In this document: positions 1 to 7,649 of the stretch, one piece after another
How positions within the stretch are numbered: the stretch's first letter is position 1
Layout of the letters: each line of letters opens with the position of its first letter
NCBI GenBank assembly: GCA_004562915.1
Contig: SFQZ01000012.1
Span: 1 to 51,077, forward strand
Length of the DNA: 51,077 nt
Direction of reading: 5' to 3'
DNA from: a bacterium
GTDB lineage: Bacteria; Bacillota_A; Clostridia; Lachnospirales; Lachnospiraceae
Notes under the pieces: generated by a model
Databases searched by the model: none
What the model saw: only the letters and a program-made list of their open reading frames with translations
Told to the model about the DNA's origin: nothing
Made by a program: the position numbers and the translations under genes

Positions 1-78
1 GAAAAAGGGGGTCATTGCTTTTTTATTCGTAAAAAGTGATGAAATCCTTGAAAATATAAGGTTTTAAAGAAAAATAGG

Positions 79-96
79 ACTGTAAAACTTTACAGT
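79..96. promoter_or_regulatory. Perfect dyad upstream of the first secreted-protein gene
   Basis: An 18-base perfect inverted repeat, ACTGTAAAACTTTACAGT (8-base arms around AC), lies about 27 bases before the ATG at 123 and just upstream of its GGAGGA ribosome binding site. It could be a repressor operator or a small 5'-UTR hairpin. It has no T-tract, so it is not a terminator. I cannot assign a regulator. Confidence 0.4.
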
Positions 97-122
97 ACCA
101 CATTCTCGAAGGAGGACACAAA

Positions 123-623
123 ATGAAAAAACGAATTATGGCGGCAGTATTATCCGCAGCTACACTTTTTGCATTTCCCATGGCTTCCATGGCTGCAGAA
201 TCATCCTCTCAGGATATCTCTGTAGTATTAACAGCCGAACCGGAATACACCATTACGATTCCGGAAAGTGTATCTATGGGAAATGAAGGTACAACAGTCA
301 ATGTAGAAGCATCCAACGTAAAGAACATTCCAGAGGGAAAGAGAATTTCCGTTACCATCGCCGGAACAAGCGGTTACAAAAATCAGATGGTTCTCGAAGC
401 AGATACCTCTCCCAGAACATCCATCCGTTATCAGATTATCAGCGAAAATAATGAACTGATCGAAACCAATGCATCCACCGGTGCAGTAGGTGTAGGCAAA
501 GAAGTCGTTTCTTTCACAGAAAACGGAACAAAGCAATATCAGATCAAACCTGTAATTGCAGGAAGATATGAATATGGTGCAGAGTACACCGGAAGCATCA
601 CCTTTGGAATTGAACTTCTGTAA
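123..623 (+). CDS. Small secreted beta-sandwich protein (paralog of 1243-1806)
   Basis: A 166-residue exported protein. A Lys/Arg start, a hydrophobic stretch (about 6-22) and an Ala-rich cleavage region (SMAAE, about 22-26) form a signal peptide. The mature part is rich in Thr, Val and Ile and predicted to be all-beta. It shares with the protein at 1243-1806 the pattern YTITIPESV (about 42-50), a conserved NIPEGKRISV segment (about 68-77) and a late SFTENGT motif. This style resembles WxL-type and other Gram-positive surface beta-sandwich proteins, but no LPXTG anchor, choline-binding repeat or clear WxL motif is present. The start is supported by GGAGGA seven bases upstream. It heads a group of three small exported proteins. 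Function is unknown; an extracellular structural or adhesive role is inference. Confidence 0.75.
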   Translation: MKKRIMAAVLSAATLFAFPMASMAAESSSQDISVVLTAEPEYTITIPESVSMGNEGTTVNVEASNVKNIPEGKRISVTIAGTSGYKNQMVLEADTSPRTSIRYQIISENNELIETNASTGAVGVGKEVVSFTENGTKQYQIKPVIAGRYEYGAEYTGSITFGIELL

Positions 624-694
624 CAATTCAATTTTATAATGCTAACAAACCATTTCATTTCTAAGAAAAAACATAGAAAGTGTAAGTAAATCAT

Positions 695-1204
695 ATGCAA
701 AATCAGGATAAAAAGAAGAAATACTTAATTATATTACTTATCATTGCCATACTTTTTCTGACTTTCGGAATTGCCTTTGCAGCCTATCGGGCAGGACAGG
801 AAAAATCCAATATAAATGCAAAAGGTGTTGTAATTGATGAAAATGCATCCGAATGGGACAAGGATCTGGAGAATGTTTCCGGTGAACAAAAAGGAATTCA
901 AATTCCGGGTTACGGCGAAATAACGATCCCTGCCGGTGAAACCAACTGGAAAATCACTCTGGCAAATCCAAAAGACAATGACTGTTATTTTCAATACAGC
1001 ATTACCATTGACGATGATGAAACACCGATCTATGAGTCCGACTATATAGAACCGGGAAAGGCAATTACAGAATTTGAAGTATCAAAACCATTGGAAGCCG
1101 GTGAATATTCTATCTATATGAATATTGCAACTTTTTCTATGGATGGTAATAATGAACGTCTGAACGGTGCCAGTGTCAAAGCGGATCTGCATGTGATTGA
1201 ATGA
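695..1204 (+). CDS. Small membrane-anchored extracytoplasmic protein
   Basis: A 169-residue protein with a Lys-rich cytoplasmic start (about 1-10), one strongly hydrophobic helix (about 11-30, ending IAFAAYRAGQ) and an acidic extracellular part. The helix could be an uncleaved anchor or a signal peptide cut after AFA. The outer domain looks all-beta (motifs IPGYGEITIPAGETNW and EAGEYSIYMNIATF) and resembles an immunoglobulin-like fold. It sits between two paralogous secreted proteins (71 bases after the first, 38 before the third), so the three are probably co-expressed and may work together. The ribosome binding site is weak, which may point to lower translation than its neighbours. No family recognised. 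Confidence 0.65.
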   Translation: MQNQDKKKKYLIILLIIAILFLTFGIAFAAYRAGQEKSNINAKGVVIDENASEWDKDLENVSGEQKGIQIPGYGEITIPAGETNWKITLANPKDNDCYFQYSITIDDDETPIYESDYIEPGKAITEFEVSKPLEAGEYSIYMNIATFSMDGNNERLNGASVKADLHVIE

Positions 1205-1242
1205 TCTTATGAAATGAGATTTCAGAAAATGAGGAGAACATC

Positions 1243-1806
1243 ATGAAAAAAAGAATCATAACTTTAATTGCAGTATTAGCAACTAGTATTATGAGCATCA
1301 CCCCTGTATTCGCGGCAAATACTGAGAGCGGCCACACAGATATTACTCTTTTTGTACCAAATGATCCGGTATATACGATTACGGTTCCCGAAACTGTCGC
1401 AATCAATGCCACCGAACATACTCAGGTTCCAATTACCGCAAGTGATGTAAAATATATTCCGGAAGGAAAGAAAATTTCTGTTACATACCAAAAAGGAAAC
1501 GGTACCTTTGGCAGACTCTATATGCAGGGAACAAATGAAGAAACCGGGAAAAAGTATCTGATGACACTGGAGATTAAAGGTACCGAAGGTGTGTTCAAGA
1601 GCGGTGCCCTGGAAAAACAGATTAAAGGTATGGAACTGGCCTCCTTTACTGAGGACGGAACCATGAATTATGAACTGTATCCATGTTCTCAGGATTATCC
1701 CCAGTACGAAGGTAAAGACAGCAATCTTGCCATCCAGAAAGGTGTTCATTACTCTGCATGGATAGATTACGGTATCGCTCTTGTCGATACAGAAGTGTCT
1801 GAATAA
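1243..1806 (+). CDS. Small secreted beta-sandwich protein (paralog of 123-623)
   Basis: A 187-residue exported protein. Its signal peptide (about 1-25) ends VFAAN. The mature part repeats the layout of the first protein: YTITVPETV (about 46-54), YIPEGKKISV (about 72-81), a late SFTEDGT motif and a C-terminal segment ending in a tyrosine- and glycine-containing strand. It carries about 20 extra residues in the middle. The start has GAGGAG eight bases upstream. A rho-independent terminator follows at 1829-1868, so the trio ends here. The duplication in the same operon suggests two versions of one surface module. Function unknown. Confidence 0.75.
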   Translation: MKKRIITLIAVLATSIMSITPVFAANTESGHTDITLFVPNDPVYTITVPETVAINATEHTQVPITASDVKYIPEGKKISVTYQKGNGTFGRLYMQGTNEETGKKYLMTLEIKGTEGVFKSGALEKQIKGMELASFTEDGTMNYELYPCSQDYPQYEGKDSNLAIQKGVHYSAWIDYGIALVDTEVSE

Positions 1807-1828
1807 GTGTATGATAATTATGTACCGA

Positions 1829-1868
1829 GGTCTTATTCAATAATTAATATATTGGATAAGGCCTTTTT
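1829..1868 (+). terminator. Rho-independent terminator of the three-gene surface cluster
   Basis: A stem of about 12 bp (1829-1840 with 1852-1863, some G-U pairs) with an AT-rich loop, followed by a TTTTT tract. It lies 22 bases after the third exported-protein gene and reaches the 3' end of the opposing GIY-YIG gene. Confidence 0.75.
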
Positions 1869-2103
1869 AATTAAATAATTTCTCCTTTTCCCCTCTTTTC
1901 ATCTGTTTGATCTCCCATTCTCTTCGCATGGCTTCTTCTTTTGTCTGAAAGCTTTCATAATATACCAGCGTTACCGGACGTCTGGTTTTAGTATATTTGG
2001 CACCTTTCCCTTCATTATGAGTTTTTAAACGCTTTTCAATATCATTGGTCCATCCGGTATAGTATGTCCCGTCATTGCAGCGCACAATATATGTGTAATT
2101 CAT
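1867..2103 (-). CDS. GIY-YIG domain protein (UPF0213/YhbQ type)
   Basis: A 78-residue single-domain protein of the GIY-YIG superfamily. The N-terminal YTYIVRC strand and the YYTGWT motif (about 14-19) are the GIY and YIG elements. Arg25 (KRLKTHN), the GKGAKYT loop, a RRPVTLVY strand and a late Glu in the AMRREWEIK helix follow the UPF0213/YhbQ pattern. The family contains DNA-structure endonucleases, but the role of these short stand-alone members is poorly defined. The length is normal. It appears to be a single gene, with a candidate decayed gene and the 3' end of spoIIQ upstream. Confidence 0.85.
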   Translation of the reverse strand: MNYTYIVRCNDGTYYTGWTNDIEKRLKTHNEGKGAKYTKTRRPVTLVYYESFQTKEEAMRREWEIKQMKRGEKEKLFN

Positions 2104-2172
2104 GATAATCCTCTTTTGTTTTTCACTTATTATTTTTTATCATACCAGTTTTCAGTTTTATATGTAAAGCCC

Positions 2173-2193
2173 CTGCTGCCCAAAAAGCAGCAG
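2173..2193 (-). terminator. Short GC hairpin downstream of spoIIQ
   Basis: A perfect 7-bp stem, CTGCTGC/GCAGCAG, with a short A/T loop lies between spoIIQ and the GIY-YIG gene. On the minus strand it is not followed by a strong T-run, so terminator function is only probable. Confidence 0.4.
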
Positions 2194-2210
2194 AAAGCCT
2201 TCTATGTCAA

Positions 2211-2350
2211 GCAATCGACACCACAGTACTTCACCCGCTCCGAACGGCTGATGCCTCCGGAAGAAAATTTGATGTCATGAGTCAGAAGATTATAGAACAA
2301 CCTTTCCGGTCCAGACAGTATCTGATATATTTTCGATTGCGGATTTTATC
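2211..2350 (-). pseudogene. Possible decayed gene tail in the gap between spoIIQ and the GIY-YIG gene
   Basis: The nearly 300 bases between 2104 and 2401 hold no intact gene. On the minus strand an open frame of about 45 codons without a start codon runs to a TAG at about 2211 and ends in the polar, gene-like sequence SRSERVKYCGVDC. The hairpin at 2173-2193 follows directly, as a terminator would. I read this as a possible remnant of a lost gene, not a functional one. I do not recognise its family. Confidence 0.25.
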
Positions 2351-2401
2351 TATATTTTATCATATGCAGAAAAAGTATTTTTGCTCCGGTCTGGCAGTTT
2401 T

Positions 2402-3223
2402 TTATTCGGTCACTGTCTCGATATAGATCATCGGATCAATAATCTCTCCTTCTTTTCTCATGGCAAAGTAAAGGTTTGCTCCTTCTTTTACATAGTATTT
2501 TGTAGGCTCATTCACATAACCGATGATCGTTCCGGCTGATACCGTCTGTCCTTCACTGACAGTGAGATCTTTCAGCTGTCCATATATTGCCTGATACCCA
2601 TTTCCCAGATCCATTGTGAGTGTAGTTCCTGTCTCTTCATTTTCGATCACAGAAAGAACCTGACCGTTTGCTGCTGCCTGAACCGGTTCATCAACCGCAG
2701 AGCCAAGAATCAGAGCCGAATTACATTTGTACTGGTCAAGTGTCTGAAAATAAGTAGTTGCGTCCATGCTATAATCGATCAAAACTTCACCACTTACCGG
2801 CCACAACATTGTACTGTCTTCACTGAAATTCAGTTCCGGCTGTGCCAGAGCCGCTGCATCTGTCGTTTCCTCTCCTGCTGCCTCAGCATCTGCCGCACTT
2901 TCTTCGGTCTTCTCCTCAGAAGATGTTTCTGGTTCCCCCGTAGCTTCAGGTGTTGCAGTTACTCCTGCATCCTGGTCGGAAGACGTATCTTCTCCCAGAT
3001 TCTGTGTGTTTTCTGCCTGCGCATCATTTGCAGTCACATCTGCTGTCTCCGGAATCTCCTCTTCCGACTGCTGTTCTTCCGTCAACTGCTGCTCTTCTGC
3101 CTGCTGTTTCGCCTGCTCTTCCCCGCCATTATCTGAACGGTACATGGTAATCCCTGCCGCCACAACTGCCAACAGCAATGCGCCGGAAAACGCAATCTTT
3201 AATGTTTTGTCTTTTTTCATCAT
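2402..3223 (-). CDS. spoIIQ: SpoIIQ-like forespore protein with degenerate LytM/M23 domain
   Basis: A protein of about 273 residues with one N-terminal membrane helix (about 9-28), a long low-complexity linker rich in Glu, Gln, Ala and Thr (about 30-135), and a C-terminal LytM/peptidase M23 fold (about 145-270). The zinc-ligand positions look lost: the usual HxG..D region reads CNSALILG, and the HxH strand reads NLYFAMR. SpoIIQ of Bacillus is likewise non-catalytic and forms the forespore half of the SpoIIQ-SpoIIIAH channel during engulfment. Location directly after spoIID supports the name. The start at 3223 is chosen for the GAGGTG upstream; a longer frame begins at 3241. A plain M23 family protein is the alternative. 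Confidence 0.8.
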   Translation of the reverse strand: MMKKDKTLKIAFSGALLLAVVAAGITMYRSDNGGEEQAKQQAEEQQLTEEQQSEEEIPETADVTANDAQAENTQNLGEDTSSDQDAGVTATPEATGEPETSSEEKTEESAADAEAAGEETTDAAALAQPELNFSEDSTMLWPVSGEVLIDYSMDATTYFQTLDQYKCNSALILGSAVDEPVQAAANGQVLSVIENEETGTTLTMDLGNGYQAIYGQLKDLTVSEGQTVSAGTIIGYVNEPTKYYVKEGANLYFAMRKEGEIIDPMIYIETVTE

Positions 3224-3261
3224 ACCTTTCACCTCTAACAATCTCTAATCGTTCACATTCA

Positions 3262-3290
3262 TAGGATTGCCAGAAATATAGAAACTATAC
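3262..3290 (-). promoter_or_regulatory. Candidate forespore sigma-F-type promoter for spoIIQ
   Basis: On the minus strand GTATA (3290-3286) is followed after 14 bases by GGCAATCCTA (3271-3262). This resembles the sigma-F pattern GYWTA / GGNNANANTA with one mismatch, and lies about 40 bases before the spoIIQ start. In Bacillus spoIIQ is sigma-F-dependent while spoIID is sigma-E-dependent, so a separate promoter here would make sense. Reading is by eye only. Confidence 0.35.
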
Positions 3291-3325
3291 CATAATTTTT
3301 CATGTCACCAATATGGATTGGTAAT

Positions 3326-4216
3326 TCAAAGAGATAAAGGTATCTTTTTTAATATCACATCCGGAAAGTATGTAAATATAATCTGTTCATATGTTTTTCC
3401 CTCTTTTGCCAGTTCATTGCCGCCATACTGGGACATTCCCAGTCCATGGCCCAGCCCTTTACATAAAAAGCGGATTTTTCCATCCAGATTTTGCACGGTA
3501 AAATTGCTGGACGAAAGCTCCAGATTGTTTCTGAATTCTTCTCCCGGAACTGTAAGACTCCCTACTCTAATTTCCAGAACATATTCCTGACTGTCTCTTT
3601 TTTCCACAACGATCTGTTCTGTCAGCGGCTGATCTGACAGTTCAATATTCGGATAAATTTCCAAAAGACGGTCTTTCAATGCTTCTTCTGTAAAATAATG
3701 TCCGTGCAGATAATCTTCCGATTGAATATCCTGACTGCTGTCCACGCTCATTAAAAATGACATTTTTGTATCCTGGAGTACCTCACTGCCTTCTCTGGTC
3801 TGCCCGGCACTTACTCTGTGGAATACCCCGGAACAGATTTCTCCCTGATAACTGATTACCTGACCTTTTGTTACATTTACTGCTTTTTCCATTCTTTTAT
3901 AAGCCATCTGATACTGTTCTTTCTGGGAATTGTTTTTATAGTTTTCCAGATTTTCTTTCAGTTCAGTCTGATCCAGTTCTTTATTCTCAAGACGCAGATA
4001 CAGGCTGCTCCGAATCAGAACAGCCTGTGCTTTCAACATCTCTTCCTCATAATCCCAGGGTATTTCCCGGCAAAGCATCATAGGAAGATATACTTCCATA
4101 TCCATTTGTTTATTTATCTCTATTGCGTCTTTTCCTGAAATCAGAGCCGTAAACCCCAGTGGAAGCAACAGCATCCCTAAAATAGCAAGCATGATATTTC
4201 CAGTCTGATGCTTCAT
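3326..4216 (-). CDS. spoIID: Stage II sporulation protein D (lytic transglycosylase)
   Basis: A 296-residue membrane-anchored protein: one helix (about 8-28), then the SpoIID domain beginning MEVYLPMMLCREIPW and ending with the signature GHGLGMSQYGGNELA near the C-terminus. SpoIID cleaves glycan strands of septal peptidoglycan so the mother cell can engulf the forespore; it normally works with SpoIIM and SpoIIP, which are not in this window. The early acidic residue in the CREIPWDYEEE region fits the family's catalytic Glu. The start at 4216 has AGGAGG five bases upstream and is preferred over the in-frame start at 4264. The gene follows the transglutaminase stop by about 34 bases and precedes spoIIQ by about 100. 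Confidence 0.93.
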   Translation of the reverse strand: MKHQTGNIMLAILGMLLLPLGFTALISGKDAIEINKQMDMEVYLPMMLCREIPWDYEEEMLKAQAVLIRSSLYLRLENKELDQTELKENLENYKNNSQKEQYQMAYKRMEKAVNVTKGQVISYQGEICSGVFHRVSAGQTREGSEVLQDTKMSFLMSVDSSQDIQSEDYLHGHYFTEEALKDRLLEIYPNIELSDQPLTEQIVVEKRDSQEYVLEIRVGSLTVPGEEFRNNLELSSSNFTVQNLDGKIRFLCKGLGHGLGMSQYGGNELAKEGKTYEQIIFTYFPDVILKKIPLSL

Positions 4217-4250
4217 GAATCCTCCTGATTGATAGATATCATTACACATT

Positions 4251-6572
4251 CTATGAAATTTCATAACATTTCATGTATTTCCACCAGAATTTTTTTCTCC
4301 TGCTCATTCCCTGTACAAGAAATACTGCTATTTTTCGATAAAAAGCATAGCTTTCCTGTCTCTGTTCTTCTGTCATTCTCTCCCGACCATACGCGGCCTG
4401 CTGTGTCAGACGGATAAATTGCACATATTCTCCACTCTCTATACATTCCAGCATTTCTTCCATTCTGCGGGCATATTCCACGTCATCCGAGCACTCATCC
4501 AGTCCTGTCTCCGCTATTTGCGCATCTTTCAGCATCTGTGACAATCCATAAGAAATCTCGCAGATTCCTTTATTTTGATTTTTCTGGAAAAATACAGACC
4601 TGCGTCTTTTCAATATCCTCTTCCTGTTTGCCAGTATCAACCCCCATACTGCCGTCAACAGCAGCGCAATCACAACAAGTAATAACAGAATATTCTGTTC
4701 CTTCTGATCCGGACTGACTTTTTCCCCATCTTCTGACTCCTGTAGATCAGGCATCAACGTATCCTGCTGCTCTGATTCATCCGGTGTTTCCGGCGCAGGT
4801 GTCACAGGGTTTGCTTCCGGTGTGGGCAACGCTTCTGCAGGAGTCGGCTGAGGAATCGCATCTTCCATACCATCTCCATTCTCATCACCATTTATACCGG
4901 TACCGTAACCCGGAGTCACCTCCAATGGAATCCATCCCTTACCGTTTCGGTAAATTTCCACCCATGCGTGTGCCTGCGTATCCGGTATCTCTGCCGTATA
5001 TCCATCTTCATTTTCTTCAAATTCTTCCGGCGATACCACATATCCGGTCACATATCTTGCAGGCACTCCCAACAGACGAAACATCAAAACAGCCGTGGTA
5101 GCATAATGAATACAGTATCCTTTTTGTTGTTCGAAGAAAAAATATTCTGCAAAATCTTCTCCCTCCGGCACAGGATCAAGATCCATACTATAGCTTTTTC
5201 CCTCCTGTACCACAGGCACCACAAAATCTATTACTTCCTGTACACTGGACAATTCCTGTTGCCTGCAGTATGCTTTCAGCCTTTCCAATCCATTTACCGG
5301 AACTTTCAGGTATTGGCTGGCTACATAGTCTCTGTATTCTTCTTCCAGCTCCGAGTCCGGCTGTCCTGCCTCTCCTTCTCCGATCCATTGCTTCCAGTTT
5401 ACATAACCTGTGTATATATTTTCTTTTTCCGCACTGGAATAGTAACTGTCACCATACACATTGGCATCATCCGGGGTCTCAAAGCCATACGGAACATAAC
5501 CGTACTCACCGCCCGGATCCAGTCGTTCCACTGTGATGGTTTTTTCCGGCTGCTCAGACTGGGTTTTTATATATCGATACAAAATATTCTGTATCTGATA
5601 CGCTGCGTCTTCCTGAGGAAACTCTTTTTCAAATTCTTTCTCATCAATTCCGTGCCAGTAAGTCTCCTCGTAAGTATCCCCTACAAATCCTCTCAGATAC
5701 AGATTGTACTCCGGTTTTTCTTCCAGTGTAACCTTAAGATCCGTTTTCTGATCCTGATCTACGGGATAATTGTTGAGACTTCCATCTGCTGTTGGTGTGT
5801 GATTGCCAAATAGACCGTTCTGACTGTTCACTATAGAAGCAAGCTTATTTGTTCCCTGCTGTATCGTATCGTACAGTTTTGTGTTCATCTCTTCTGCATG
5901 ACGATACAAAATCGGACCGACCACCAGTCCACAGAACAACGTCAGACTCAGAACGATTCCCATCGCCCACAGACCGGTTTTATACAGAACATTCTGATTG
6001 CGATTTTCTTTTCGATATCCCATGGCAAACAGGATCAAAATACTGCCTGCCATCAGATACGCTCCCATTTTCTGAAATCTGCATCCACATAAAAGCTCCA
6101 AAGAAAACAGGAGTACCATCACCAGGGTCATCATGGCAATGCGTCCTCTTTTCACCACAAGATTTCCCAAAATAGCAATCAGAAGAGAAAATATCAGAAA
6201 TACAAACCATTCTCCTTTTTCATTTTCCAGTTCCAGTTTTCTCAGTGCCAGACTGATTCCATAATATTCATTCAATTTTTTGCGGATTCCATTTTCCACT
6301 GCCATATATCCGCCAAATACCTGCTTCCAGCGAAAACATCCCAATCCAAAGATCAGTATATTCCAGCCATAATAACAGAATTTCCAACGGCCGCCCCACA
6401 CTTCTCCAATTCCCAGAATCAGGCAGTCCGCACCTATACCGATCATCACATACAGTATGTTCCGTTCAAAACCGAAAGCTTCTGCAGCCATCAAAAGCGC
6501 TCCTGCCATACACAAAAAAAAGCAGAGGCACCGTAGAATCATTAATCCATTTCTTTTATATAATAATTTCAT
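4251..6572 (-). CDS. Membrane transglutaminase-like protein (TgpA/DUF4129 type)
   Basis: A large membrane protein of about 773 residues (790 if the in-frame ATG at 6623 is used; residue numbers below follow that longer form). Six to seven N-terminal helices (about 25-240) precede an extracytoplasmic part with a transglutaminase-like core: Cys503 in GYCIHYATT, His552 in QAHAWVEIY, and WIPLEVTPG where the third catalytic residue is normally Asp but here is Glu568. A Pro/Glu-rich linker, one more helix (about 655-675) and a cytoplasmic tail follow. The order MoxR-DUF58-transglutaminase is a conserved bacterial module, probably acting on the cell envelope, but its substrate is unknown. It overlaps the DUF58 gene by about 17 bases from the start chosen here. 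Confidence 0.85.
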   Translation of the reverse strand: MKLLYKRNGLMILRCLCFFLCMAGALLMAAEAFGFERNILYVMIGIGADCLILGIGEVWGGRWKFCYYGWNILIFGLGCFRWKQVFGGYMAVENGIRKKLNEYYGISLALRKLELENEKGEWFVFLIFSLLIAILGNLVVKRGRIAMMTLVMVLLFSLELLCGCRFQKMGAYLMAGSILILFAMGYRKENRNQNVLYKTGLWAMGIVLSLTLFCGLVVGPILYRHAEEMNTKLYDTIQQGTNKLASIVNSQNGLFGNHTPTADGSLNNYPVDQDQKTDLKVTLEEKPEYNLYLRGFVGDTYEETYWHGIDEKEFEKEFPQEDAAYQIQNILYRYIKTQSEQPEKTITVERLDPGGEYGYVPYGFETPDDANVYGDSYYSSAEKENIYTGYVNWKQWIGEGEAGQPDSELEEEYRDYVASQYLKVPVNGLERLKAYCRQQELSSVQEVIDFVVPVVQEGKSYSMDLDPVPEGEDFAEYFFFEQQKGYCIHYATTAVLMFRLLGVPARYVTGYVVSPEEFEENEDGYTAEIPDTQAHAWVEIYRNGKGWIPLEVTPGYGTGINGDENGDGMEDAIPQPTPAEALPTPEANPVTPAPETPDESEQQDTLMPDLQESEDGEKVSPDQKEQNILLLLVVIALLLTAVWGLILANRKRILKRRRSVFFQKNQNKGICEISYGLSQMLKDAQIAETGLDECSDDVEYARRMEEMLECIESGEYVQFIRLTQQAAYGRERMTEEQRQESYAFYRKIAVFLVQGMSRRKKFWWKYMKCYEIS

Positions 6573-7647
6573 TTTCCAGTATATTCCTGGCATGTCCGGA
6601 TAACTCTGCTTCCAGTTCCCCATCTTTCCACAGCTCTTTTTTCAGATTCAAAAGAATCTGCGTATGCCAGGTTTCCCCTCTGTATTTATCCCGATACAGT
6701 TCTTCCATCTCAACATCATCCTGATACGGTCCCGATGAAAAAATCCTCTCTGTTATCAGATACCGATCATCTGTTTCTTTCACTGCGATCCTTTCCAGAT
6801 CCTGACGTTTCCGGTCGAACCACACAACGTAATGTTCACAGCCCGCTTCCAAAAGTCCCTGAGAAACAGCCAGTCCGGACTCAATAAATTCATCCAGATA
6901 CCCGTAATTTTCCCCGGATCGATACCTCATATCCAAAAATAATACTACCGGTGTCCCCGTGGGAAGACTGTATTCTTTCACCATCAGGTCATCAGTGCGG
7001 GCGCTCAGCTTCCAGTGAATACTCTGCATCCGATCTCCACTTCTGTACTCTCTGACCTGAAAAATCTCTGAAGGGTCATCTCCCGGTTTATTTTTATCAT
7101 ACTCATCACTCTCCGCAAGAAAATCCTTCATATTTTCCTGAAGGGTTACACCTGCCGTATAATATTCCGGCAGTACCGCAAGCACTTCTTTCCCTGATAC
7201 AGCAATTTTTTTCGAAAACAGCCGGAAAATATCGTACACCTGCACTTCCTGAATTTCCAGAAGCATGGGACCACAGTGTTCACCGGAAATAGCGGTTTTC
7301 AGTCTGGTCCGGGATTTTCCGTCTGCCATTCCCCTTAAAATGATCTGTTCTTCCTGGGGATAAAACAGATTTCTCACTTTCATCTTTACCCGAATCTGTG
7401 GAAGGGGGATTCTGCTTTTGGTCTGGATTTCAATTCCCCCGTTTACCGGCTGATTTTTTTCCGTTACACCTATGGGAAGATATACTTTTGCCTGTACTTT
7501 CCTTGCCGCTTTCCATAAAAGCAATACCAAAACAACCGGAAGAAATACTTCCAATGCCGCCAGACCCAGCAGCGTGCCGCTATAATATAAAATTCCCAGA
7601 TACAACGTAACCATCCAGATCAGAAAATATATTATTTTACTTTTCAT
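6556..7647 (-). CDS. DUF58 domain protein of the MoxR-associated module
   Basis: A 363-residue protein with two N-terminal membrane helices (about 5-45), a beta-rich middle and a DUF58 domain. The hallmark YRSGDRMQSIHWKLSAR (about 205-222) is clear, followed by the TPVVLFLDMRY strand typical of the divergent von Willebrand A-like fold. DUF58 proteins are nearly always encoded beside a MoxR ATPase and often beside a membrane transglutaminase, exactly as here. The MoxR chaperone is thought to remodel the DUF58 partner. The start lies two bases after the moxR stop and the 3' end overlaps the next gene, so translation is probably coupled. Confidence 0.88.
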   Translation of the reverse strand: MKSKIIYFLIWMVTLYLGILYYSGTLLGLAALEVFLPVVLVLLLWKAARKVQAKVYLPIGVTEKNQPVNGGIEIQTKSRIPLPQIRVKMKVRNLFYPQEEQIILRGMADGKSRTRLKTAISGEHCGPMLLEIQEVQVYDIFRLFSKKIAVSGKEVLAVLPEYYTAGVTLQENMKDFLAESDEYDKNKPGDDPSEIFQVREYRSGDRMQSIHWKLSARTDDLMVKEYSLPTGTPVVLFLDMRYRSGENYGYLDEFIESGLAVSQGLLEAGCEHYVVWFDRKRQDLERIAVKETDDRYLITERIFSSGPYQDDVEMEELYRDKYRGETWHTQILLNLKKELWKDGELEAELSGHARNILENEIII

Positions 7648-7649
7648 AC

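Noticed and set aside
4968..5813. 281-codon plus-strand frame inside the transglutaminase gene
   Set aside because: Opposite to a gene with clear membrane and transglutaminase motifs; its translation is rich in Phe, Arg, His and Ile, as expected for a shadow frame.
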